Positions 20,890 to 30,573 of a DNA stretch of 64,000 nucleotides are shown here, one piece after another. Every line of letters begins with the position of its first letter. Position 1 is the first letter of the stretch. The translations under genes and the position numbers were made by a program. Below the pieces are notes generated by a model. That model was not told the origin of the DNA and did not search any database. It saw only the letters and a program-made list of their open reading frames with translations. Origin of the DNA: Shewanellaceae bacterium UBA2521. Its GTDB lineage: Bacteria; Pseudomonadota; Gammaproteobacteria; Enterobacterales; Shewanellaceae. The DNA lies in contig DDNL01000037.1 in the NCBI GenBank assembly GCA_002341165.1, positions 14,928 to 78,927 of the forward strand, read 5' to 3'.

Positions 20890-21774
20890 TTAATTAAAAC
20901 GTGTCAATATTCCATCTAAATGTTCAAGGTTATCGTAATTTATAACCAACTTGCCGCGTCCGCCTTTCATATGCTGTACCATGACTTTTGTCCCCAATTG
21001 CTCAGATAAGACATCTTGCATCTTCAGTATATCGGGATCGGCCTGTATTTCAGGCTTTAACTCCTGTTTTTGTGAGCATTTCTGCACATATTTTTCGGTT
21101 TCTCGTACAGTCATGTCTTTGGCAACTACCATACGTGCAACCTGAATTTGCTGTACTGATTCTAAAGCCAACAAAGCTCGAGCATGCCCCATTTCCAAAT
21201 CACCATGCTCTAAAAGTACTTTGACATCTCGGTGTAACTGATTTAAACGCAGCAAGTTGCTGATAGCTGATCGTGACTTACCTACAGCTTGAGCTACTTC
21301 TTGATGTGTCATCTTACATTCATTGACCAAACGCAATAAAGCCGTGGCTTGCTCCATTACATTCAGATCTTCGCGCTGAATATTTTCAATCAATGCAATC
21401 GCCATAGCTGTTTCATTGTTCATCTCTTTGATAACACAAGAGACTTTCTTCATATTCAACATTTGACAAGCACGCCAACGTCTCTCTCCTGCGATAATTT
21501 CGTACTTTCCATCCGAGATACTTCTCACCACAATAGGTTGTATAAGCCCTTGTGCTTTAATCGAAGCCGATAAGTCTTGCAGTAAAGACTCTGACATATC
21601 TTTTCTAGGTTGGTAAGCACCTCGCTGCAGTGCGTGAATAGGAAGTTGATGCAGAACTGATTGTTTATGTTCTTCTACCGAAACCGCTTCTATTGGATAT
21701 TGATCTTCTTGAGCTTTGCTTGTACTGAGTAAAGCTTCTAATCCTCGACCTAAGCCTCGCTTTTTTACAGACAT
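20890..21774 (-). CDS. parB: chromosome partition protein ParB (CTPase, parS-binding)
   Basis: Binds parS and spreads to load the origin onto ParA and SMC. 294 residues: GLGRGLEALL at 6-15, then QPRKDMSESLLQDLSASIKAQGLIQPIVVR, the nucleotide-binding IIAGERRWRACQML, and ALIENIQREDLNVMEQA. The HTH region is MTHQEVAQAVGKSRSAISNLLRL (about 156-178), followed by a C-terminal dimerisation domain. The ATG lies 10 bases inside parA. Two candidate parS sites occur at 26635-26650 and 39725-39740. Confidence 0.97.
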   Translation of the reverse strand: MSVKKRGLGRGLEALLSTSKAQEDQYPIEAVSVEEHKQSVLHQLPIHALQRGAYQPRKDMSESLLQDLSASIKAQGLIQPIVVRSISDGKYEIIAGERRWRACQMLNMKKVSCVIKEMNNETAMAIALIENIQREDLNVMEQATALLRLVNECKMTHQEVAQAVGKSRSAISNLLRLNQLHRDVKVLLEHGDLEMGHARALLALESVQQIQVARMVVAKDMTVRETEKYVQKCSQKQELKPEIQADPDILKMQDVLSEQLGTKVMVQHMKGGRGKLVINYDNLEHLDGILTRFN

Positions 21775-22577
21775 AAAGCACTCTCTTTTTGATAAGTAGA
21801 TATTACAGATTCTGTTTGATGTTTGCGCATCATTTCTCCAGCTAAAGTTAAATATGCTTTTGCACCAACACTCGATTTATCATAATACATAACAGGCAAA
21901 CCGTGGCTAGGCGCTTCTGCCAATCGCACATTTCTTGAAATCACAGTTTGATATAATTGCTTTGAAAAATAATGTTTTAACTGTGATGAGACTTCGTGTG
22001 TTAATCTGTTTCTTGAATCGAACATAGTGCGTAATACACCTTCTATTTTCAAGTTTGGGTTGACAAACTGAGATAACTTTTTGATGGTGTCGAGCAGTTC
22101 CGTGATACCTTCTAGAGCAAAGTACTCACATTGTGTCGGTACTAAAACTGAATCGGCGGCAGCCATAGCATTAACGGTAAGCATATTCAATGATGGCGGA
22201 CAATCAATAAAAATAAAATCATAATCATCTTTTATGGGTTGCAACGCATGGCGTAATCTGGTTTCACGCGAAAAAAGATCCATCAAAGTTACATTTGCAG
22301 CTGTCAGATCTGCATTAGCAGGCATTAAGTCATATCGACAAGGTAATTGAGTTAAAACAATTTGATGAAAAGGAATATCTTCTATCAATAAATGATAGAC
22401 AGTTTGATTTAAATCATATTTATTAATGCCACTTCCCATTGTGGCATTACCTTGCGGATCTAAATCGATAAGCAGAACACGACGCTTCATAGCAGCAAGT
22501 GCCGCTGCTAAGTTAATACAGGTTGTTGTTTTACCCACACCACCCTTCTGATTAGCTACGGCTATAATTTTGTTCAC
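21765..22577 (-). CDS. parA: chromosome partition ATPase ParA (Soj)
   Basis: Walker-type ATPase that positions ParB-parS complexes. 270 residues with the deviant Walker A KGGVGKTT (11-18), VLLIDLDPQGNAT and FIFIDCPPSLNMLTVNA. The N-terminus starts at the P-loop with no extra DNA-binding domain, which marks the chromosomal (Soj-like) rather than the large plasmid class. It starts with GTG, whose first base is the last base of the rsmG stop (TAGTG), and its end overlaps parB by 10 bases, so rsmG-parA-parB are tightly coupled. Confidence 0.97.
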   Translation of the reverse strand: MNKIIAVANQKGGVGKTTTCINLAAALAAMKRRVLLIDLDPQGNATMGSGINKYDLNQTVYHLLIEDIPFHQIVLTQLPCRYDLMPANADLTAANVTLMDLFSRETRLRHALQPIKDDYDFIFIDCPPSLNMLTVNAMAAADSVLVPTQCEYFALEGITELLDTIKKLSQFVNPNLKIEGVLRTMFDSRNRLTHEVSSQLKHYFSKQLYQTVISRNVRLAEAPSHGLPVMYYDKSSVGAKAYLTLAGEMMRKHQTESVISTYQKESALCL

Positions 22578-23215
22578 TATGTATCTCCATATAAATCGTG
22601 TTTGATCACCTCCACTAAATGTCGCTGTTCATCTAACTCAGGTACGAACAACTCATGAACTTGCGCCACATGGAAATGCTCAGGAATACTTTGTAATTCA
22701 TCAGAATGAAGTTTGCCTTTTAATGCTAAAAAGCGACCTTTTTCATCCAATAAATGTTCGCACCAAAGTATCATATCTTGCAATGATGCAAAAGCTCTAC
22801 TCAAAACCGTATCAAATTTTTTTTCAGGTTGATAATCTTCTACACGTGAGTGACACGACTCTATATTCTTGAGTCCCAACTCAAATCTAACCTGTGTTTG
22901 AAAACGAATCCTTTTCCCTAAACTGTCTAATAAAACAAAATGTTTATCTGGATTTAGAATAGCTAAAACAATACCTGGTAATCCAGGTCCAGAGCCCACA
23001 TCGATGAAACGATTCCCTTCTAAGTAAGGTGAGACCACAGCACTGTCCATAATATGGCGCACTAACATTTGCTCAATTGAACGTACTGATGTTAAATTAT
23101 AGGCTTTATTCCACTTGTGTAATAAGCTCACAAAATTTAATAACTGCTCTTGCTGCTCTTTTGAGCAGATAATCGAAGACTCAGATAAGTAATGACTTAA
23201 TTGATTTACTAACAC
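22577..23215 (-). CDS. rsmG: 16S rRNA (guanine527-N7)-methyltransferase
   Basis: Methylates G527 of 16S rRNA with SAM. 212 residues; [11 protein letters not shown] near 34-44 and the SAM-binding [17 protein letters not shown] near 86-102 are diagnostic, followed by [12 protein letters not shown]. It belongs to the conserved mnmG-rsmG-parA-parB-atp order and overlaps parA by one base. The 150-base gap to mnmG allows a separate promoter. Confidence 0.96.
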   Translation of the reverse strand: MLVNQLSHYLSESSIICSKEQQEQLLNFVSLLHKWNKAYNLTSVRSIEQMLVRHIMDSAVVSPYLEGNRFIDVGSGPGLPGIVLAILNPDKHFVLLDSLGKRIRFQTQVRFELGLKNIESCHSRVEDYQPEKKFDTVLSRAFASLQDMILWCEHLLDEKGRFLALKGKLHSDELQSIPEHFHVAQVHELFVPELDEQRHLVEVIKHDLYGDT

Positions 23216-23365
23216 TGCTTTTTCTCATAGATATGTAATGAGCTCTATTATGAAAGGAGTTTTTCCAAAATCATAGCTATACCTGATTATTTTATTCTAC
23301 TTTCTCGTCATAAAGCTCATTGATAAAAGTTTGATGTAGACGCGTTATCAACTTAAAGCTTTCTA

Positions 23366-25252
23366 TCAGCTTGCTTTTTTTAACAACCCTATCTTTTTAA
23401 GATAAATCAACAAAATAGATATTGCAGCAGGTGTTATACCAGATATTCGCGAAGCTTGTCCCACTGTTTCAGGCTTAAATTGATTAAGCTTCATAACGAC
23501 TTCATTTGATAAACCTGGAATCTGAGCATAATCGAGATCTAGAGGTAAACCTGTTGTTTCATGGCGGTTCATTTTCTCGACTTCATTATTCTGACGTTCG
23601 ATATAACCTGCATATTTAACTTGAATTTCAACCTGTAATGCTGCTTGCTCACACTCAATTTGAGGGCCAAAACCTTCAATAGACATTAATTTTTCATAAT
23701 TAAGATCTGGGCGACGCAATAACTCTTCAAAAGTAGCTTCTTTGGAGATCTTTGTATCTAAGTGCGGATCCAAACGCTCAGATAGATCAGATTTTGGATG
23801 AATACGATGCGATCGCAAACGTTGCATCTCTTGCTCTATCATTTCTTGTTTTTGGTTATAAGCTTGCCAACGCTTCTCTCCTACCAAACCTAGATCGCGA
23901 CCGATCTCTGTAAGTCTCAAATCAGCATTGTCTTCGCGTAACAAAAGGCGATATTCAGCACGTGAAGTAAACATGCGGTAAGGTTCTTTTGTTCCTAATG
24001 TAGAGAGATCATCAACTAAAACGCCTAAATAGGCTTGATCGCGACGCAACGACCAAGGATCTAGATCTTGAGATAAGCGTGCAGCATTAACACCAGCTAA
24101 CAAACCTTGCGCTGCAGCTTCTTCATATCCTGTTGTGCCATTGATCTGACCTGCAAAAAATAAACCTGCGATCGCTTTAGTTTCTAAAGAGCTTTTTAGA
24201 TCTCTTGGATCGCAATAGTCATACTCAATAGCGTAACCTGGTCGAAGGATCTCTGCTTGCTCGAACCCTGCAATTGATCGGATAATTTTTGTTTGAGCTT
24301 CAAAAGGCAAGCTTGTCGATATACCATTTGGATAGATCTCTGGAGAGTTTAACCCTTCAGGCTCTACAAATATTTGATGACTATTTTTGCTTGCAAAGCG
24401 TACAATTTTATCTTCAATAGAAGGACAGTATCTAGGACCAACTCCCTCTATTTCTCCAGAATACATGGGGCTTTGATCTAAGTATTGACGTATCACATCA
24501 TGTGTTTTTTCATTTGTATGTGTGATATAACAAGGAATTTGCTGAGGATGCAGATCACGATGGCCTAAAAAAGAAAAAACAGGTGTCGGGTTGTCACCAT
24601 GCTGAACTTGCATATTTGAAAAATCAATAGTGTGCTTGTTTAATCTCGGTGGTGTGCCTGTTTTCAAGCGGCCGATACGTATAGGTAATTCACGTAAGCG
24701 ATGAGCCAAAGCAATTGAAGATGGATCGCCAGCCCTTCCACCAGAATAATGATTTAAGCCAATATGGATTTGCCCACCTAAAAAAGTTCCTGTTGTTAAC
24801 ACGACCGAGCGTGCTAATAGGGTGAGTCCCATTTGTGTGATCACACCTGTAACTTGGTTGTTTTCAAGGATCATATCTTCAACCGATTGTTGAAAAATAG
24901 TGAGGTTTTCTTGCTGAAAAAGTGCCTTCTGAACAGCTTCTTTGTACAAAGCTCTGTCAGCTTGAGCTCTTGTTGCTCTCACTGCAGGTCCTTTTCTTGA
25001 ATTGAGGGTTCTAAATTGAATACCTGATATATCAATAGCTTGAGCCATAAGACCATCTAAAGCATCAATTTCTTTAACAAGATGCCCTTTGCCTATGCCT
25101 CCAATTGCAGGATTACAAGACATTTGACCTAATGTATCTATATTCTGTGTAAGCAGTAATGTTTTACGCTTCAAACGAGCTGAAGCTAAGGCTGCTTCGA
25201 CTCCTGCATGACCGCCACCGACAACGATCACATCAAAAACTTCTTTTTTCAT
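23366..25252 (-). CDS. mnmG: tRNA uridine-5-carboxymethylaminomethyl modification enzyme MnmG
   Basis: FAD-dependent partner of MnmE in wobble-uridine modification. From the ATG at 25252 there are 628 residues (E. coli 629). [16 protein letters not shown] is the FAD dinucleotide fold, and [17 protein letters not shown] and [17 protein letters not shown] are GidA signatures. The frame can be read three codons further to a TTG; the ATG is preferred, although its ribosome site is poor. It adjoins the oriC candidate, as in E. coli. Its partner mnmE is 21 kb away rather than adjacent. Confidence 0.96.
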   Translation of the reverse strand: MKKEVFDVIVVGGGHAGVEAALASARLKRKTLLLTQNIDTLGQMSCNPAIGGIGKGHLVKEIDALDGLMAQAIDISGIQFRTLNSRKGPAVRATRAQADRALYKEAVQKALFQQENLTIFQQSVEDMILENNQVTGVITQMGLTLLARSVVLTTGTFLGGQIHIGLNHYSGGRAGDPSSIALAHRLRELPIRIGRLKTGTPPRLNKHTIDFSNMQVQHGDNPTPVFSFLGHRDLHPQQIPCYITHTNEKTHDVIRQYLDQSPMYSGEIEGVGPRYCPSIEDKIVRFASKNSHQIFVEPEGLNSPEIYPNGISTSLPFEAQTKIIRSIAGFEQAEILRPGYAIEYDYCDPRDLKSSLETKAIAGLFFAGQINGTTGYEEAAAQGLLAGVNAARLSQDLDPWSLRRDQAYLGVLVDDLSTLGTKEPYRMFTSRAEYRLLLREDNADLRLTEIGRDLGLVGEKRWQAYNQKQEMIEQEMQRLRSHRIHPKSDLSERLDPHLDTKISKEATFEELLRRPDLNYEKLMSIEGFGPQIECEQAALQVEIQVKYAGYIERQNNEVEKMNRHETTGLPLDLDYAQIPGLSNEVVMKLNQFKPETVGQASRISGITPAAISILLIYLKKIGLLKKAS

Positions 25253-25293
25253 AGTAAACAAACGATCATAACGTGATTTTTTCAGATGTGATC

Positions 25294-25322
25294 ATTTTAC
25301 CATTAGATCGCTTACTTTGAAA
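25294..25322 (-). promoter_or_regulatory. predicted mnmG promoter reading out of oriC
   Basis: Minus strand: TTTCAA (25322-25317), 17 bases, TAAAAT (25299-25294) with TG upstream (extended -10). It lies 42 bases before the mnmG ATG. Transcription of mnmG next to oriC affects initiation in E. coli; the same here is inference. Confidence 0.5.
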
Positions 25323-25632
25323 CGATCCTTTTCTTTTTTTTCTTCTTTTGAGGGCTTAATTAATTAAACTGATCTATTGATCTTTCTTTTTTTATTAAGG
25401 GGAGGCTGAAAACGCCAAATTAAAGCCAAAAAACCATAAATATCAAAATCTTACTCTGTGGATAAGCTGTTCCAAACCGTAAAATAACATCTTTAAAAGT
25501 AGCGATCTTATCCACTTCTATCCACAACCGGTCTTTTTCGAAGAGCTTTAAAAGAGAAGATATACACTTTATCTTTTTTTTATCCACAGGTTATTTTTTT
25601 TGTATCTAGTTTTGTTCTGTTTTTGTGGATAT
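25320..25632. other. oriC: chromosomal replication origin candidate (oriC)
   Basis: The gene-free stretch beside mnmG holds DnaA-box sequences: perfect boxes (TTATCCACA) at 25457-25465 (minus) and 25580-25588 (plus), and one-mismatch boxes at 25508-25516, 25518-25526 and 25624-25632. To the left is an AT-rich unwinding region with E. coli-type 13-mers: GATCTTTCTTTTT at 25379-25391 matches the GATCTnTTnTTTT consensus except for one base, and a weaker copy starts at 25324. I count ten GATC sites in 25262-25759, as expected for Dam/SeqA-controlled origins. Position, boxes and 13-mers together make this the better of two origin candidates. Confidence 0.8.
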
Positions 25633-25674
25633 CTTTGTTTTTTTCTGTGTTTAATTTTTATTTTATCAACATTA

Positions 25675-25703
25675 TTGCACCTGAGAAGAGATCGCACTAT
25701 AAT
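25675..25703 (+). promoter_or_regulatory. strong predicted promoter at the right edge of oriC
   Basis: TTGCAC (25675-25680), 17 bases, consensus TATAAT (25698-25703). It would transcribe the secreted cysteine protein gene starting at 25760, away from oriC. Confidence 0.7.
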
Positions 25704-25759
25704 CCTTTCTCGTGTAGTTCGTGTTCGATCCATTTACCAAAATGATCTAAAGTAAGCAT

Positions 25760-26419
25760 ATGAAACGAAAAAATATTACTTTTTTAGGTCTTTTTTGCCT
25801 GTTTTCTGGCTTTATATTGGCAAGTGAAGACAAAACTCAATATGGTCAAGATGATCGAGATCTTTATCAGATGTTGCAAAAGATGCGCTTAATGGGAAGG
25901 TATTGCGATCAGTTAGACACAATATCTTTAAACCATGAATTAGGCGGTTTGCGTTATGGTATCTTGAATGAAGTGAGCTTCACTGTGCGTCGATTCCGAA
26001 AAGATCAAAAAGAGCTCATAGAGGTTTATCCTCAAGCTATTCAATCCTCTGCCAAGATTAATAATCGACCTTTCTCTGAAATTTATCAGCAATGCGATCA
26101 GGATATAGAGCAATTAGACCGTAATTTAATCATTATTCGTGCTCTCCATGAAGTGCTGAAAGCTTGCTTTTCAGCTAAAAAGTTGAGTTCGTTAGCTGTG
26201 AGTGAGCAAATTAAAACCGAAATATCAGCAACTGTGAGGGTAATTGATAAAAATGTGACACTCATAAAGCGTTTAGACCCTAAGTTAGATTTGAAAAAAG
26301 TCAAGTTCCATATCTGGAGCAGACCGTTTAATGATGCTTATGATGAATGTAAGCGCTACATGAGAGAGGCTATTGATGGGAAGTTGCCTGAATCGCGCAG
26401 AGACATATTTTATGAATAA
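25760..26419 (+). CDS. small secreted four-cysteine protein with internal duplication, beside oriC
   Basis: 219 residues with a signal peptide (cleavage near ILA, residue 21). The mature protein has exactly four cysteines: C49, C112, C136 and C197, spaced 63 and 61. In each half a (Y/D)P lies 21-23 residues, and RP exactly 8 residues, before the second cysteine. FTVRRFRKDQKELIEVYP with NRPFSEIYQQC in half one matches TVRVIDKNVTLIKRLDP with SRPFNDAYDEC in half two. It is therefore an internal tandem duplication. The same signature occurs in 8485-9462 (minus). I recognise no known family. It occupies the place mioC has beside oriC in E. coli and has a near-consensus promoter. Confidence 0.8.
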   Translation: MKRKNITFLGLFCLFSGFILASEDKTQYGQDDRDLYQMLQKMRLMGRYCDQLDTISLNHELGGLRYGILNEVSFTVRRFRKDQKELIEVYPQAIQSSAKINNRPFSEIYQQCDQDIEQLDRNLIIIRALHEVLKACFSAKKLSSLAVSEQIKTEISATVRVIDKNVTLIKRLDPKLDLKKVKFHIWSRPFNDAYDECKRYMREAIDGKLPESRRDIFYE

Positions 26420-26634
26420 ATACGCTTTAATACATCAGTTAAATGAATAACAAAGGTAAAAAATGGGCTTTTCTATGCTTGATATCTAAGATTTCTATTT
26501 ATTTAAATCAATAAGTTAGATTCTTGGGCTCAATAAGCCAGTGATAAGGACCTATTAGGCTCAAAAGTGCTATTTATGCACTACATAAGAATATTTTTCT
26601 GTATATACTTGTTTTTACTATATTAATTTGCAGA
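26420..26634. other. gene-free spacer between secreted protein and parS
   Basis: About 215 AT-rich bases. I see only weak stem-forming segments around 26520-26570 (GGCTC... repeated near 26527 and 26559) and no clear terminator or RNA gene. Confidence 0.4.
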
Positions 26635-26650
26635 TGTTTCACGTGAAACA
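26635..26650. promoter_or_regulatory. parS: parS partition site 1
   Basis: TGTTTCACGTGAAACA is a perfect 16-base palindrome matching the bacterial chromosomal parS consensus. Three further bases on each side also pair, so the palindrome is 22 bases (26632-26653). It starts about 1 kb from the oriC DnaA boxes and abuts the tusA stop. parA and parB are 4-6 kb away. Confidence 0.93.
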
Positions 26651-26651
26651 T

Positions 26652-26909
26652 CTACTTTTTTGTTTTTTTACCTTTAATAACACGATAAGAATACGGAATT
26701 GAGTGAGTTTGAGACTCTAATAACTCATGATCCATAAAGGTACAAAAGCTGGGAATATCACGTTTAGTTGCAGGATCATCAGCTAAGATTAAGAGTATTT
26801 CTCCATACTTCATGGTTCTGATTTGCTTGCGTACCATCATAACAGGCTCTGGGCAGCACAGCCCAGTTGTGTCTAAGGTGTAATCTATATTGTCGAATGA
26901 CTCTATCAT
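26652..26909 (-). CDS. tusA: sulfur carrier protein TusA
   Basis: Accepts persulfide sulfur from IscS and relays it for 2-thiouridine formation at tRNA wobble positions. 85 residues; [19 protein letters not shown] carries the active Cys of the CPEP motif, and [16 protein letters not shown] and SYRVIKG complete the family pattern. It is very close to the E. coli protein. It ends in a Lys-rich tail and its stop touches the parS palindrome. Its job in wobble uridine modification links functionally to MnmE/MnmG in this window, but it is not in an operon with them. Confidence 0.95.
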   Translation of the reverse strand: MIESFDNIDYTLDTTGLCCPEPVMMVRKQIRTMKYGEILLILADDPATKRDIPSFCTFMDHELLESQTHSIPYSYRVIKGKKTKK

Positions 26910-27024
26910 GTTCTTTTATAAAATAGCTTAAATACCAGCATACTATGACAATATTGGCTTAACTGTGCAAGGTCTTTATGCTGAAATTAGATTTACATCA
27001 TAATTAGAGATGTACTTTTAAGAG

Positions 27025-27052
27025 TGCAGAAATGGATATATCCATTTCTGCA
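27025..27052. repeat. 28-base perfect palindrome downstream of fadA
   Basis: TGCAGAAATGGATA (27025-27038) is followed without spacer by its exact reverse complement (27039-27052). It lies 25 bases beyond the fadA stop and before tusA on the same strand. Only a weak T-containing tail follows on the minus strand, so it may act as a fadBA terminator, an mRNA 3' stabiliser or a protein site. Confidence 0.6.
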
Positions 27053-27077
27053 ATTATGGACAATCAAAAGTATGACT

Positions 27078-28241
27078 TTAGCGCTCAAAAATCGTTGCAA
27101 TACCCTGTCCTAGACCAATACACATGGTTGCTAGTCCAGTTGCATAATTTTTCTGCTGCATTGTATGAAGCAGTGTCGTACAGATACGTGCTCCTGAACA
27201 TCCAAGCGGGTGTCCAAGTGCGATAGCGCCGCCCTTCAGGTTGACTTTATTATCGTAGGTTTCTTGTAGCCCTAATTCTTTAATACATGCAAGAGTTTGT
27301 GCAGCAAAAGCTTCATTGAGTTCTAGAGCATCAATATTGTCTAATTCCATGTTTGCGCGCTCTAGAGCAATACGGGTCGCAGCGACAGGCCCGATACCCA
27401 TGATCGATGGTGCGCAACCACTGACAGCCATAGATCGCACAACAGCTAAAATAGGCAGCTCAAGTGCTCTAGCTTGCTCGCGGCTCATGACGAGCATTGC
27501 ACTTGCTCCATCTGATATGGCAGATGAAGTGCCTGCCGTAATGCTGCCATCTCGAGGGTTAAAAACGGGTTTCAATTGCTCAAGGGAACTTAAGCTGGTG
27601 TCAGGACGAATCACTTCGTCTTGTGTGACCTGAATGAGACCGCCATCGCTGTCATGTCCTTCAATAGCGTGAATTTCATCATCAAACTCTTGGTTGAGCG
27701 TAGCTTGATGCGCCTTCTGATGGGACCTTAATGCAAACAGGTCTTGCTCTTCCCTACTGATCTCGTACTTCATAGCAAGCATTTCGGCTGTTAATCCCAT
27801 AGAGCCTGACCCTTTAGCTACGTACTTGCCAAGGTGAGGATGAAAGTCAACGTTATAGGTCATAGGAATGTGTCCCATATGCTCAACTCCCCCTACGATG
27901 AAGACCTTTCCCATTCCTGTCATGATAGAACGAGATGCCTGGTGTAAGGCTTCCATTGATGAGCCACATAGCCTATTGATGGTTACTGCTGGAACTGTGT
28001 GAGGTAGCCCTGCAAGTAAAGCAGCATTTTTGGCGATATTAAATCCTTGCTCTAGCGTTTGTTGTACACACCCCCAATAAACATCATCTATTTCTTTGGG
28101 AGGGAGCGCAGGGTTGCGTTGTAGTAGAGCCTGCATCACTGAAGCTGACAAGCTTTCCGCTCTGACATGTCGAAATGCACCATTTTTTGACCGCGCCATA
28201 GGTGTTCGCACACAGTCAACAATTACAACATCTTTGTTCAT
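27078..28241 (-). CDS. fadA: 3-ketoacyl-CoA thiolase (beta-oxidation beta subunit)
   Basis: Cleaves 3-ketoacyl-CoA in the last step of beta-oxidation. 387 residues, identical to E. coli FadA in length. The nucleophile Cys is in [13 protein letters not shown] near residue 91; later motifs are [27 protein letters not shown] and the catalytic Cys in [10 protein letters not shown]. It lies 27 bases after fadB in a fadB-fadA operon. Confidence 0.97.
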   Translation of the reverse strand: MNKDVVIVDCVRTPMARSKNGAFRHVRAESLSASVMQALLQRNPALPPKEIDDVYWGCVQQTLEQGFNIAKNAALLAGLPHTVPAVTINRLCGSSMEALHQASRSIMTGMGKVFIVGGVEHMGHIPMTYNVDFHPHLGKYVAKGSGSMGLTAEMLAMKYEISREEQDLFALRSHQKAHQATLNQEFDDEIHAIEGHDSDGGLIQVTQDEVIRPDTSLSSLEQLKPVFNPRDGSITAGTSSAISDGASAMLVMSREQARALELPILAVVRSMAVSGCAPSIMGIGPVAATRIALERANMELDNIDALELNEAFAAQTLACIKELGLQETYDNKVNLKGGAIALGHPLGCSGARICTTLLHTMQQKNYATGLATMCIGLGQGIATIFER

Positions 28242-28268
28242 AATATATATCCTATATGTATATAATTT

Positions 28269-30407
28269 TTAATAGTCAGTATTGCTTGATGCAAAATGAC
28301 GCATACTTTCAGGAATATGATAGAGAGGACCTAGAGATTCAAATTTATCTGCCATAGCAACAAATTTCTTAATTCCCATCTGTCTTATATAAGTAAAAGG
28401 CCCGCCTCTAAATGCAGGGAAGCCCAACCCGTAAAGTAGAGCTATATCAGCTTCGGCCGGGGATGCGATGATACCCTGATCCAAACAGCGCACAGACTCT
28501 AAAATCATGGGGAGCATACACCTTGCGATGATATCTTCATGGCTAAAGTTATGTGCAGGACCAAGATGATCTTTCAGAATCTCCTCTGTAGCTGGATCTT
28601 TGTGTTTTTTAAGCTGCCCTTTTTTGTTTTTCTTATATTGGTAGAAGCCAAATTGATTTTTCTTACCGAAACGGTCGGCTTTAAATAAGATATCGACTGC
28701 ATTTTTATTATTTTGCTTCATACGGTCAGGGTAAGCATCGGCCATGATACTTTGCGCATGATGTGCTGTATCAAGTCCAACAACATCTAATAGATGCGCA
28801 GGACCCATAGGCCAGCCAAATTCTTTTTCCATAACTTTATCTATTTCAGTAAAGTGGGCTCCAGCAAAAAGTAATTCATTAAAGCCATAAAAATAAGGAA
28901 ACAGTACGCGGTTAACAAAAAATCCTGTACAGTCTTGAACAACAATGGGAGTTTTTCCCATTTTTTGTGCATAAGAACAAATGGTTGCAATGGTTTCTTT
29001 GGAAGAGCTTTCGCCTTGTATTACTTCTACAAGTGGCATTTTAGGCACAGGATTAAAAAAATGCATACCACAAAAGCGTTCTGGCTTTTGTAAATTATGT
29101 GCTAAAGAGTTTATAGAAATAGTTGAAGTGTTGGAAGTAATAATCGCTTCGTCTGAAACATGTTTTTCAATTTCTGTCAGTACATCAGCTTTTACATCTG
29201 GATGCTCAACTACAGCTTCAACAATAATGTCTGCATCTTTTAAACTGTTGTAATCAAGTGTAGGTACAATACTGTTTAAGGTGTTTATCACTTTTTCTGG
29301 TTTGATCTTGTTCTTACTTAATTTTTTAAGTAATTCATGATTTGCTTGTTGTAATCCAAGATCAAGAGCAGGTTGCGTGATATCTTTCATCATCGCAGGA
29401 ATACCTTTTACAGCACTTTGATAAGCGATACCTCCACCCATAATCCCAGCACCTAAAACGCCTGCTTTTTTGTAGCTTTTTGCTTTTTTTCCTTGCTTTT
29501 TAGCTTTTGATTTAACCAACTGATCGTTTAAAAAAATCTGGATAAGAGATTGTGCGGTCGGTGTTTTGGCTAGTTCAATGAATGCTTCTTGCTCAACCAG
29601 TAGTGCATCTTGTCTATCTAATTTAGCAGCTTCTTTCACAACATCTACGACTTTAAATGGAGCTGGATAATCAGGTGAAACACTTTGTGCAAGCATGGCT
29701 TTTGCTGTGGTGAATGCCATTTTAGATTCAGCTTTATTGAGTGATAAAGGCGACTGTTTTACCGTTCTTCTTGATTTCCAATCGAGCTCATTATTGATTG
29801 CACGCTCTAAAAGGCGAAGTGCTTGAGGAATAAGTTGCTCATGATCGACTACGGCATCAACAGCTCCTAGTTTTAATGCTGCATCAGCTTTATTGTGTCG
29901 GCCTGTGGCCATCCATTCGATGGCATTTTCAGCTCCAATCACACGTGGCAAGCGCACTGTACCTCCAAATCCAGGTAAAATACCTAGTTTGGTTTCAGGT
30001 AATCCTATTACAGCTGTTGTATCGGCTATACGAAAATCACAAGCCAATATTGTCTCACAACCGCCGCCTAAAGCAAAACCTGTAACTGCGCATACTGTCG
30101 GCATAGGCAGCTCTTCTAATTTATTAAAAACATCATTTGCTTTATCTAACCACTTCATTAATACCGCAGTAGGTTGATCAAAGAGGTCTAAAAATTCGGT
30201 AATGTCAGCACCTACAATAAAAGCAGGTTTATGACTTGAAACTAACAACCCTTTAGGTTGCTGATCAATGATAATATCAAGAGCGTTGTCTAAATTATTT
30301 AAACAAGCTTGGTCGAGCTTGTTTACTGAACCATCTGAATTAAAGATGAGATGAGCCATATGGTCATCAAGCATTTCAACTTGAATATGAGTGCTTTGGT
30401 AGATCAT
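28269..30407 (-). CDS. fadB: beta-oxidation multifunctional alpha subunit (enoyl-CoA hydratase / 3-hydroxyacyl-CoA dehydrogenase)
   Basis: Second and third reactions of fatty-acid beta-oxidation, in complex with FadA. 712 residues (E. coli 729). The N-terminal crotonase domain has [10 protein letters not shown] and the catalytic region [19 protein letters not shown] (about 108-126). The dehydrogenase NAD fold starts at [15 protein letters not shown] near 318, followed by SNTSTISI and [16 protein letters not shown]. The ATG has AAGGA eight bases upstream. Divergent from pepQ with 166 bases between; no FadR-type operator was recognised. Confidence 0.97.
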   Translation of the reverse strand: MIYQSTHIQVEMLDDHMAHLIFNSDGSVNKLDQACLNNLDNALDIIIDQQPKGLLVSSHKPAFIVGADITEFLDLFDQPTAVLMKWLDKANDVFNKLEELPMPTVCAVTGFALGGGCETILACDFRIADTTAVIGLPETKLGILPGFGGTVRLPRVIGAENAIEWMATGRHNKADAALKLGAVDAVVDHEQLIPQALRLLERAINNELDWKSRRTVKQSPLSLNKAESKMAFTTAKAMLAQSVSPDYPAPFKVVDVVKEAAKLDRQDALLVEQEAFIELAKTPTAQSLIQIFLNDQLVKSKAKKQGKKAKSYKKAGVLGAGIMGGGIAYQSAVKGIPAMMKDITQPALDLGLQQANHELLKKLSKNKIKPEKVINTLNSIVPTLDYNSLKDADIIVEAVVEHPDVKADVLTEIEKHVSDEAIITSNTSTISINSLAHNLQKPERFCGMHFFNPVPKMPLVEVIQGESSSKETIATICSYAQKMGKTPIVVQDCTGFFVNRVLFPYFYGFNELLFAGAHFTEIDKVMEKEFGWPMGPAHLLDVVGLDTAHHAQSIMADAYPDRMKQNNKNAVDILFKADRFGKKNQFGFYQYKKNKKGQLKKHKDPATEEILKDHLGPAHNFSHEDIIARCMLPMILESVRCLDQGIIASPAEADIALLYGLGFPAFRGGPFTYIRQMGIKKFVAMADKFESLGPLYHIPESMRHFASSNTDY

Positions 30408-30573
30408 GCATAGATTCCTTGTTTAAGGTTCAATGATTTCCTTTGTGCTTGAATTTTTTTGCACCTGAACAGTTTGCGTCTTAATGCTGTGAATTTCAAT
30501 GCACTTTTTCATTTTTATGAATAATTAAATTTATATTTTTTATGATACACTTAATGTATTTAGGACAAATTTT

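Noticed and set aside
23216..23365. TTATCAACT in the mnmG-rsmG gap as a DnaA box
   Set aside because: Two mismatches and isolated; not distinguishable from chance in AT-rich DNA.
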